Assembly: GCF_004121075.1 (NCBI RefSeq)
Contig: NZ_RHLN01000001.1
Location: 62,001 to 126,000 of the forward strand
Source of the DNA: Lutibacter sp. HS1-25
GTDB taxonomy: Bacteria > Bacteroidota > Bacteroidia > Flavobacteriales > Flavobacteriaceae
DNA length: 64,000 nt
Reading direction: 5' to 3'
Shown: in pieces, positions 1 through 6,797 of the stretch
How the letters are laid out: every line of letters begins with the position of its first letter
Position numbering within the stretch: the first letter of the stretch is position 1
The notes under the pieces: generated by a model
Database searches by the model: none
What the model was told of the DNA's origin: nothing
What the model saw: the letters and a program-made list of their open reading frames with translations, nothing else
Made by a program: the position numbers and the translations under genes

Positions 1-144
1 GATTTTAAAGTAATCAAAATATTATGTAATTATTAAGAATTGTTGCTTGAAAAAAGATTGTTTTATAATATCCAAATTTTTGGGTCTATTATAATACAAT
101 TGTAATATGTTGATAAACAGTAATATAAGTGTATTTTTAAAAAA

Positions 145-188
145 CTTAATGTAAACTTAACGTTAACAAAACGTAAAATGAATGTAAA
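145..188 (+). promoter_or_regulatory. Pho-box-like array of four 11-bp direct repeats
   Basis: Four consecutive 11-mers begin at 145, 156, 167 and 178: CTTAATGTAAA, CTTAACGTTAA, CAAAACGTAAA, ATGAATGTAAA. The GTAAA/GTTAA core recurs at 151, 162, 173 and 184, exactly one helical turn apart. Direct repeats with 11-bp phasing are the hallmark of OmpR/PhoB-family sites, and the cyanobacterial Pho box is a CTTAACCT-like 8-mer with 3-bp spacers. A TAATTTTA element close to the Bacteroidota -7 box (TAnnTTTG) follows at 194-201, about 40 bp before the ATG at 244. The repeats are seen; the identity of the regulator is inferred. Confidence 0.5.
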
Positions 189-243
189 TTAGGTAATTTT
201 AAACTATCAAAATAAAAGGAATGTTCATTTAAAAATCTTAGAT

Positions 244-591
244 ATGAAAAAATTAATTTTAGCAGTTGTTTTAATGTTTAGTATAACTGCATTTGCACAA
301 GAACAAAAAGTAGCGTACAAAAAATTGGATAACAATTTAACGCAGGTAACGTATTATTTTGCTGATAATAGTGATATAATACAAAGAGAAGGTTTTTTTA
401 ATGCTGATGGAAAACTGCAAGGAACCTGGATTAGTTATGATGTTGATGGTAATAAAATAGCCATTGCAAATTATAACAATGGTGTAAAAGAAGGTGTTTG
501 GATGTATTTTAAAGAAGATAAAGTAAATGTAGTTACATACAATAATAACAAAATTACCAATGTTGAAGAAAAAGCATTGGTTGTAAATTAA
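244..591 (+). CDS. Secreted YwqK/MORN-repeat-like small protein
   Basis: A 115-residue protein with a signal peptide (about residues 1-18, ending AFA-Q). The mature part carries MORN/YwqK-like repeats: GKLQGTWISYD near residues 56-66 followed by NYNNGVKEGVWMYF near 76-89, the alternating G-x-W/Y pattern of this family. Such short proteins are common in Flavobacteriaceae, are often labelled YwqK-family antitoxin without evidence, and have no known biochemical role. It is a single-gene unit with a phased repeat array in front and a strong bidirectional terminator behind. The same kind of array stands before the TonB receptor and the small gene at 4863-5246, so co-regulation with them is the best clue to function. 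Confidence 0.8.
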   Translation: MKKLILAVVLMFSITAFAQEQKVAYKKLDNNLTQVTYYFADNSDIIQREGFFNADGKLQGTWISYDVDGNKIAIANYNNGVKEGVWMYFKEDKVNVVTYNNNKITNVEEKALVVN

Positions 592-609
592 ACCCTAAAT
601 TCTTTAATA

Positions 610-646
610 AAAAAAGGGATGCTAACAACGTTAGCATCCCTTTTTT
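610..646. terminator. Bidirectional intrinsic terminator
   Basis: A perfect 11-bp stem (GGGATGCTAAC at 616-626 and its complement at 630-640, 3-nt loop) is flanked by an A-tract on the left and six T on the right. It lies between two convergent genes and should stop transcription from both sides. Confidence 0.9.
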
Positions 647-662
647 GGTTTTGTAAATAATG

Positions 663-1862
663 TTAGTTAACTGTCCAACCAGCTCCCCAAGTTGCATAAT
701 CAGTTCCTGTTCCATTACCAATACCTGAAACCAAATCAGCTTCAGTAAAAGTAGCAGCAGTTTGATTTACTACTTTTGTAGTTACATTGTTAAAAGTAAT
801 GTCGTTTAAGTGTAATGTTTTGTCAACAGCCCAAGTACCAGTTGGATTGTCTCCACCATCACCTTTTAATTCAGTTCCTTTTCCAAAATCATTTAATACA
901 ATATTTGTAAAAATTCCTTTTGTACCTGCTCTTAATCTAATAGCTTCACTAGTAGCAATATCTGCTGCAAAACCATAAACTGTTGCATTTGTAATAGTTG
1001 GTGCCGACCAAAATTTAGGACTAGCATTGTTACCTATATCAGTATTGTAACCATCAGCTTCAAAAGCTTTATCGTGATCTACACCTTGTTTAATGTATGC
1101 GTTTGTTACGTTACCACTAAAACCTTCTGTCCAGTCAATTGAATCATCTTGTGCATTGATTACAGAAACGTAATTTACATTTACAGTTCCACCAAAAAAC
1201 TCTAAACCATCATCTAAACCTTCAAACATTTGAATGTATTCAACAGTTGTTCCATTTCCTACTCCATAAAAAGAGAAACCGTTGTTTTCAGATTGTCCAT
1301 CAGCTTTTCCTCCTGAATATTGTACACGAACATAACGAATAGTTCCTGAGTTATCTGCAGCATTGGTACCACCGTAAGGTAAACCTCCAATTTCTGAAGT
1401 TGAAGTTCCTGAAGAAACCGAGTTGATTGGTGCTTTACCTAATAAAATCAATCCACCCCAGTCTCCAGCTTTTGGAGCAGTTGAGTTTGATGTCATAACA
1501 ATAGGTGCGCTTGCAGTTCCGTTAGCTTCAATTTTTGCACCTTGAGCAATGGCAATATAAATATCAGAACCTGAAGCCAATGCATTAATAGTTGTACCTG
1601 CTTCAATAGACAATGTTGTACCACTTGCCATTACCAATGCGCCATTTAAAATGTAATTGTTTTTGGCTAATAAATCTAAATTTGAAGTGTAAGTACCAGA
1701 AATATAAATAGTTTCTGCACCTGGATCTGTTGATCCGCCACCGTTAACGATGTTTGTTACAGAATTATCTGTATTGTTAATAATAATATCAGCAGTATCA
1801 TCTTCACCGCAAGATATAAATAGCGTTGAAGCTATTGCTAAAGTTAAAAATGTATTCTTCAT
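663..1862 (-). CDS. Putative surface lipoprotein with beta-helix-like repeats, partner of the TonB receptor
   Basis: 399 residues from the ATG at 1862; the frame extends 11 codons further upstream, but this ATG gives a clean lipoprotein signal ending FISC (Cys18). The residues after Cys are GEDD, an acidic patch like the lipoprotein export signal that sends Bacteroidota lipoproteins to the cell surface (known for the phylum; its use here is inferred). The body is rich in G, N, T and V and resembles right-handed parallel beta-helix proteins, with segments such as GDWGGLILLGKAP near 145-157. It starts 38 bp after the stop of the TonB receptor and is very likely cotranscribed. A receptor-lipoprotein pair is the usual layout of a SusCD-like importer, but this is not a SusD homologue. 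The ligand is unknown. Confidence 0.8.
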   Translation of the reverse strand: MKNTFLTLAIASTLFISCGEDDTADIIINNTDNSVTNIVNGGGSTDPGAETIYISGTYTSNLDLLAKNNYILNGALVMASGTTLSIEAGTTINALASGSDIYIAIAQGAKIEANGTASAPIVMTSNSTAPKAGDWGGLILLGKAPINSVSSGTSTSEIGGLPYGGTNAADNSGTIRYVRVQYSGGKADGQSENNGFSFYGVGNGTTVEYIQMFEGLDDGLEFFGGTVNVNYVSVINAQDDSIDWTEGFSGNVTNAYIKQGVDHDKAFEADGYNTDIGNNASPKFWSAPTITNATVYGFAADIATSEAIRLRAGTKGIFTNIVLNDFGKGTELKGDGGDNPTGTWAVDKTLHLNDITFNNVTTKVVNQTAATFTEADLVSGIGNGTGTDYATWGAGWTVN

Positions 1863-1900
1863 TGTTTTTAAATTATTTAAATTAATTGAGTTCATAATTG

Positions 1901-4729
1901 TTAAAAGTTATATTTTAATTGTAATCCTAAGTTCATTCCTTGTTTGTAGTTTTCTAAAACTACTTCTTGGTTATTTGTAATTTCTCTTATTATTTTGACA
2001 TTTGGATTTAGTAAATTTTTTGCTCTAAAGTTTAGTTGAAAATGTTCCCCTATTTGATTTTCCCAAACAAAGTCTAATGTTGAAAATCCTTTTTCAATTT
2101 TATTACCTAACTGACCAGAACCTAAAGCAAAAATCCTATCTGAAAAGTAACTGTACACTAAGTTTAAAGTTGGAGAAACCTTTGTTCCAAAATTTGGTTT
2201 ATAGTTTAAATCGGCATTAATTAATAATGGTGAAGCTCCTTGTAATTGTTCTGTTTTACGATTGAATGACGTACTGTAAACTCCTTGAACTGTTGAAAAT
2301 AAATCTTGTTCAGTATACATATAAGAAACATTAAAACCTGTTGAAAGTAAGCTGTTACCTAAATTATTGTCTAGTATATTTTTTCTAACCTCTAATTCTA
2401 AACCAGCAATTTGGGCTTTGTCACCAGTTCTAAAATAACGTTGAGTACCTGTTGCATCATTGGCAACTACTAAGTTTACAGGATTTTTAATTTGTTTTGC
2501 AAAAGCACCTAATGAAATAATTTCATCAGAGCTTATAAACCATTCGTATTTTAAATCAAGGTTTAAAACATCAGAATATGAAACATCTTTTACGTTTACA
2601 TAGTTTACACCTGTTTGGTGACCTAATATATCTGGATTTCCACCAACTCTTTGGGTAACACCTTCATATACATAAGGAGCCATTTCTTTAAATTCAGGAA
2701 AAGAAACTGTATTGCTATATGAAAAACGCAAGTTCATTTTATCGTTTAAAGCATATCTAACATTTACACTTGGTAAATACAGGTTTTCGGTAACTTCAAT
2801 AGATCCTGGATTTACAATTAGGTTAATTACATCGTATGAAATACTTTGGTTAAACCATTCGGTTCTAACAGCTGGTACAATTAACCATTTTCCAAAATTT
2901 AATTCGGCTGAAGCATAACCAGAAAATACTGTTAAATCTGCATTGTAAGTGTTTTCTAGTAACCCTGGATTGTTTGTTGGGCCTATAAAAAATACGCCTT
3001 CACCTTCTGGATATATTGGTCTAAATACATCTGTTTCGTACAAACCATCAGCCCAGTTTTTAGCATTAAAAATGGCATTAAAGTCTTTTGGATTGATATT
3101 GAAATTTGGATCTATATTTTTGTATCCGTAACGAATGTTTTCAAAATTACGTGTTTTGTAACGGTCTGTAGCGCCTAAGTTTAGCGTAAATTCGTCTGAA
3201 ACAATTAGTTTAGCATTAAACCTTCCGTTAAATTCTTCATCTATAATTCGTTCAAAATAACGTTGGTTGTCAAATGAATTGTTTGAATAAAACGATGGCG
3301 ATGTATTTGGGTCGTTGTCTAAATAATTATAATATTGCTCTAAAGACAAACGTTTTCTGTCTGGTTCGTGAGAAAATACATTGTTATAACCCAATCCCCA
3401 GTCTATAATTAACTGATCGTTATTTACTTTATGTGTTCCCATCAATTGATTTACAAAAACCATATTTTGGTTAAATTGCGAATTCATTTGATAAAAACCT
3501 GCATCAGAATTGATCATTGCATCTCGGTTTGTACCTAAACCTTTTACGCCATAATACCCAACTTCATCTTTACCACTATTTATAAATAACGAATTGTATG
3601 ACAATTTATGTTGGTCGTTTATTTTGTAAATTAAGTTTCCCATTACTGTTGAAATTGTTGAATAACTGTATTTATCAACATTTGGAAATGATTTTTTTAG
3701 CACATTGGTATAATCTGCTTCTGAACCTTGTAAAAAAGAATATTGGTTTTGAAATGAACCTGTAAGAAAAAAGCTAAACTTTCCTTTTTCACCAACATCA
3801 AATGATTTTCCGCCTGAAGCGCTAATACCTGTATTTATTGGAGCATATCCTTTAATAGGATCTGGACCGTGACTTATTACAATAGCAAACGGATTGTGGT
3901 CATATCGGCCATAAAAACCAAAGAAACCTGTACCGCCATTTTTTACAAAATTTTGATCAACAGCATTTGTGTTTATGCCAGATTCTAGAGCGACTTCAAT
4001 AAAACCGTTTCCGGTATATTCTTTTGAATTTACATTTACATTTCCTGCAGCAAAATCTGCATAAAAATTAGCTGAATAAGCTTTACTTACATCAATATTT
4101 TGAATAATGTCTGAAGTAAATAAATTTAAATCTATGTTCTTTTTATTGATATCGTTTGAAGGCATAGTTAAACCATTTAACGATGTACTAATGTAGCGAT
4201 CGCCTAAACCTCTAACATATACGTTACTTGTTCCTTCTTTAGAAATTCCTGAAATTTTGGTAACAGCTGCTGCTGCGTTGCTAATTCCTTTACGAGTTAA
4301 CTCTTCACTACCAATACTTTGCTTAATTTCAACCGCCTTTTTTTGTTCAGTTAATAAAGCGCTAACAGACTCTTTATTGGTAGAACCTGTTATTTGTATT
4401 TCACTAAGTGAAACACCTTCGCTTGCACTTAAAGTTTTATTTAATACAATATTTTGTCCTGCTTTTACAACAACATTTTTTTCTTCAATAGTTTTGTAAC
4501 CAATAAAACTAAAAACAACGGTGTAAGTTCCTGGGTCAACTTGTAAAGTGTATTTTCCTTCAAATTCTGTTGTAGTTCCAATGCTTGTTCCTTTAATGTA
4601 TACATCGGCATAAGGTAAAGGCGAATTGTCAAATTCCTTATCTAAAATAGTTCCCGAAATAGTTCCTTTAGATTGGCTAAAAGCAACTGTATTTATCAGT
4701 AGTAAAAGTGCTATATAAATTTTTTTCAT
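1901..4729 (-). CDS. TonB-dependent receptor with N-terminal carboxypeptidase-like domain
   Basis: 942 residues from the ATG at about 4729; a TTG at 4753 would add eight residues but the signal peptide MKKIYIALLLLINTVAFSQ favours the ATG. Order of domains: signal peptide (1-19), carboxypeptidase-D-regulatory-like domain (about 20-105, with GTISGTILD and SFIGYKTIE), plug domain (about 115-235, with YVRGLGDRYISTSLNG), then a 22-strand-type beta barrel ending in the aromatic signature KYNF. It should import a scarce nutrient across the outer membrane using TonB energy. It heads an operon with the beta-helix lipoprotein. Six phased GTTAA-type repeats lie 40-99 bp upstream. Substrate is not readable from sequence; repeat type suggests phosphate limitation. 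Confidence 0.92.
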   Translation of the reverse strand: MKKIYIALLLLINTVAFSQSKGTISGTILDKEFDNSPLPYADVYIKGTSIGTTTEFEGKYTLQVDPGTYTVVFSFIGYKTIEEKNVVVKAGQNIVLNKTLSASEGVSLSEIQITGSTNKESVSALLTEQKKAVEIKQSIGSEELTRKGISNAAAAVTKISGISKEGTSNVYVRGLGDRYISTSLNGLTMPSNDINKKNIDLNLFTSDIIQNIDVSKAYSANFYADFAAGNVNVNSKEYTGNGFIEVALESGINTNAVDQNFVKNGGTGFFGFYGRYDHNPFAIVISHGPDPIKGYAPINTGISASGGKSFDVGEKGKFSFFLTGSFQNQYSFLQGSEADYTNVLKKSFPNVDKYSYSTISTVMGNLIYKINDQHKLSYNSLFINSGKDEVGYYGVKGLGTNRDAMINSDAGFYQMNSQFNQNMVFVNQLMGTHKVNNDQLIIDWGLGYNNVFSHEPDRKRLSLEQYYNYLDNDPNTSPSFYSNNSFDNQRYFERIIDEEFNGRFNAKLIVSDEFTLNLGATDRYKTRNFENIRYGYKNIDPNFNINPKDFNAIFNAKNWADGLYETDVFRPIYPEGEGVFFIGPTNNPGLLENTYNADLTVFSGYASAELNFGKWLIVPAVRTEWFNQSISYDVINLIVNPGSIEVTENLYLPSVNVRYALNDKMNLRFSYSNTVSFPEFKEMAPYVYEGVTQRVGGNPDILGHQTGVNYVNVKDVSYSDVLNLDLKYEWFISSDEIISLGAFAKQIKNPVNLVVANDATGTQRYFRTGDKAQIAGLELEVRKNILDNNLGNSLLSTGFNVSYMYTEQDLFSTVQGVYSTSFNRKTEQLQGASPLLINADLNYKPNFGTKVSPTLNLVYSYFSDRIFALGSGQLGNKIEKGFSTLDFVWENQIGEHFQLNFRAKNLLNPNVKIIREITNNQEVVLENYKQGMNLGLQLKYNF

Positions 4730-4750
4730 TTGTTCGTTAATTTCTTGCAG

Positions 4751-4758
4751 CAAAGAAA
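4751..4758 (-). promoter_or_regulatory. Possible -7 element of the TonB receptor promoter
   Basis: Read on the minus strand this is TTTCTTTG, one base off the Bacteroidota consensus TAnnTTTG. It sits 10 bp downstream of the repeat array and about 22 bp before the receptor start codon, the place expected for an activator-dependent promoter. Confidence 0.35.
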
Positions 4759-4768
4759 TGTTAGTAAC

Positions 4769-4828
4769 GTAAATGAAAAGTTAAGCAGTGGTTATAAAAA
4801 GTTAATGATAGTGTTAATTAAAGGTTAA
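4769..4828 (-). promoter_or_regulatory. Pho-box-like array of six phased repeats upstream of the TonB receptor
   Basis: On the plus strand GTAAA or GTTAA/GTTAT begins at 4769, 4780, 4791, 4801, 4813 and 4824, so spacings are 11, 11, 10, 12 and 11 bp. In the direction of transcription the units read TTAAC (or TATAAC, TTTAC). Consecutive repeats on one face of the helix are typical of PhoB/OmpR-type response regulators, and TTAAC resembles the cyanobacterial Pho box. No activator gene lies nearby. This is the longest of three such arrays in the first 5.3 kb. Confidence 0.6.
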
Positions 4829-4862
4829 CAACTAAAACCTTTAATAAAATGACTTTGTTAAC

Positions 4863-5246
4863 TTATTTTAATTGAGAAATTAACACAGGCATTTCAGGCG
4901 TTAAAGCATTCAAAAATTGTGTGTTAGTTGCAATTGAATTTGGTTGTACTTCAATGTTTTTAACTTCAATAGTTTCATAACCAATAAAACTGTAAACCAA
5001 TGTATAAATACCTGGTTTTAGGTTAAATGAATACGAACCGTCTATGTTTGAAGTAGTTGAGATATTGGTGTCTTTTATTTCAATAGTAACAAATGCCAAA
5101 GGTTCATTATTGGCTTCGGTATCTATTATTGTTCCAGATATTGTTCCGTTTTTGGTTTGTTCAGCAATTAAAGAACCTACTTTAAATGTTTGACTGTAAG
5201 TTGTTAAACCAACTAATAACACTAAAATTACCAAAATTCGTTTCAT
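4863..5246 (-). CDS. Small secreted protein: free-standing carboxypeptidase-regulatory-like domain
   Basis: 127 residues from the ATG at 5246 (an upstream in-frame extension of 11 codons lacks a signal peptide and is dropped). Signal peptide about 1-18 (ends TYSQ). Residues about 30-110 form one carboxypeptidase-regulatory-like beta-sandwich: GTISGTIIDTEANNEPLAFV, then YSFNLKPGIYTLVYSFIGYE. This is closely similar to residues 20-105 of the neighbouring TonB receptor (shared GTISGTI, the P-G-Y-T-V/L-V core, and SFIGY-TIE-KN), but no plug or barrel follows. It therefore looks like a duplicated receptor N-terminus that became a separate gene. It has its own phased repeat array upstream. Function unknown; it could bind in the periplasm to the receptor's partner or act as a decoy. 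Confidence 0.78.
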   Translation of the reverse strand: MKRILVILVLLVGLTTYSQTFKVGSLIAEQTKNGTISGTIIDTEANNEPLAFVTIEIKDTNISTTSNIDGSYSFNLKPGIYTLVYSFIGYETIEVKNIEVQPNSIATNTQFLNALTPEMPVLISQLK

Positions 5247-5289
5247 AATATACCTTGTATTTTTAATATTACAAATCACGAGATTGTAT

Positions 5290-5338
5290 GTTAACTGAAG
5301 GTTAATTATAAGTAATTAAAATGTGTTTTTAAGGTTAA
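5290..5338 (-). promoter_or_regulatory. Pho-box-like array upstream of the small secreted gene
   Basis: Plus-strand GTTAA occurs at 5290, 5301 and 5334, with GTAAT at 5312 and a weaker GTGTT at 5323, all on an exact 11-bp register. In the direction of the gene at 4863-5246 the units read TTAAC. The array lies between that gene and divergent dgt; the orientation matches the former. A TTTG-ending element at 5272-5279 could be the -7 box. Confidence 0.5.
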
Positions 5339-5442
5339 TTTTTATAAATCTAATTAAAAGTATTTTGAAGTGTAAAAATAAAATTGCTAAAAATATTTTT
5401 GCTGAAAAAGAATTATCTTGCGACAAATTATTTAAAATGAAA

Positions 5443-6774
5443 ATGAATTGGAGCCAACTGTTATCTCTTAAAAGATTTGGAGATACTGAACCAAGATTAA
5501 GAAAAAATCAAAACGAAACTAGAATTGCTTTTGAAGTAGATTATGACCGAATTATTTTTTCGGATTCGTTTAGAAGTTTGCAAGATAAAACACAGGTGGT
5601 ACCACTTTCTAAAACCGATTTTGTGCACACCCGTTTAACGCATAGTTTAGAGGTAAGTGTGGTGGCGCGCTCGTTGGGTAGAATTGTAGGTGAAAAAATA
5701 CTGCAAAAATACCCCGATTTGGTTGAACAAGGTTATGGAATTAACGATTTTGGTGCTATTGTGGCTTCTGCAGCCTTGGCGCATGATATTGGAAATCCGC
5801 CATTTGGACATAGTGGAGAAAAAGCCATTGGAGAATATTTTAAAAATGGAAACGGACAACAATATAAAAATCAAATTACTGATAAAGAGTGGCAGGATTT
5901 AATTGATTTTGAAGGCAATGCAAACGGATTTAGAATTGTAAATGAAAGTAAGCAGGGTATGGAAGGCGGTATCCGTTTGTCGTACGCAACTTTGGGTGCT
6001 TTTATAAAATATCCAAAAGAATCGTTGCCAAAAAAACCAACAACTCATATTGCCGACAAAAAATATGGTGTTTTTCAGTCCGATTTGCCTTTTTTTAATG
6101 AAGTAGCTCAAGAATTGGGATTGATTTCAACAGGAAGCAAAGGAAATACTGCGTTTAAAAGGCATCCATTAGCGTATTTGGTTGAAGCTGCCGATGATAT
6201 TTGTTATACCATTATCGATTTTGAAGATGGTATTAATCTAGGTTTGATTGATGAAGAATTTGCGCTGGAATATTTGATAAAACTAGTAAAAAACAATATC
6301 GATTCTAAAAAATACCATCAGTTGGCATTTAAAAAAGACAGGTTAAGTTATTTAAGGGCTTTGGCTATTGGAACACTTATTAATGAAGCTGCAGCTATGT
6401 TTTTGGCTCATGAAGATGAAATTTTAAGTGGTAATTATTCTTTTTCATTATTAGATAAATGTAATTATGAAGCGCAAATAAATGACATCATTAAAATTAG
6501 TGTCGAAAAAATATACCAAAGTCGTGAAGTTGTTGAAAAAGAGCTGGTTGGTTACTCAATTATAGCCGCTTTACTTGATGTGTTTGTTTCAGCAACCAAC
6601 CGAAAATTTGAAAACAATTTAACAAACTACGATAAGTTAATTTTAAATTTATTGCCTGAAAGTCTTCAAGAACCAAAAGAAACTTTGTACTTAAGAATTT
6701 TAACAATGTGTGGTTATGTGGCAAGTTTAACCGATGGTTTTGCATTGCAATTGTATAAAAAGATAAAGGGATAA
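5443..6774 (+). CDS. dgt: Deoxyguanosinetriphosphate triphosphohydrolase
   Basis: 443 residues from the ATG at 5443 (an ATG two codons earlier is equally possible; longer upstream reading is implausible AT-rich leader). An HD-superfamily dNTPase that splits dGTP into deoxyguanosine and triphosphate, controlling nucleotide pools. The metal and substrate motifs are intact: HTRLTHSLEV near 62-71 and AHDIGNPPFGHSGE near 113-126, containing the HD pair (about H114, D115). Length fits the type 1 dGTPase of Bacteroidota. It is monocistronic or leads into the T9SS protein 23 bp downstream, with which no functional link is evident. Confidence 0.9.
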   Translation: MNWSQLLSLKRFGDTEPRLRKNQNETRIAFEVDYDRIIFSDSFRSLQDKTQVVPLSKTDFVHTRLTHSLEVSVVARSLGRIVGEKILQKYPDLVEQGYGINDFGAIVASAALAHDIGNPPFGHSGEKAIGEYFKNGNGQQYKNQITDKEWQDLIDFEGNANGFRIVNESKQGMEGGIRLSYATLGAFIKYPKESLPKKPTTHIADKKYGVFQSDLPFFNEVAQELGLISTGSKGNTAFKRHPLAYLVEAADDICYTIIDFEDGINLGLIDEEFALEYLIKLVKNNIDSKKYHQLAFKKDRLSYLRALAIGTLINEAAAMFLAHEDEILSGNYSFSLLDKCNYEAQINDIIKISVEKIYQSREVVEKELVGYSIIAALLDVFVSATNRKFENNLTNYDKLILNLLPESLQEPKETLYLRILTMCGYVASLTDGFALQLYKKIKG

Positions 6775-6797
6775 ATAAGATCTCAAATTTAAAGACT

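Noticed and set aside
787-978. Plus-strand frame inside the lipoprotein gene
   Set aside because: Antisense shadow of a real gene; no start context or family.
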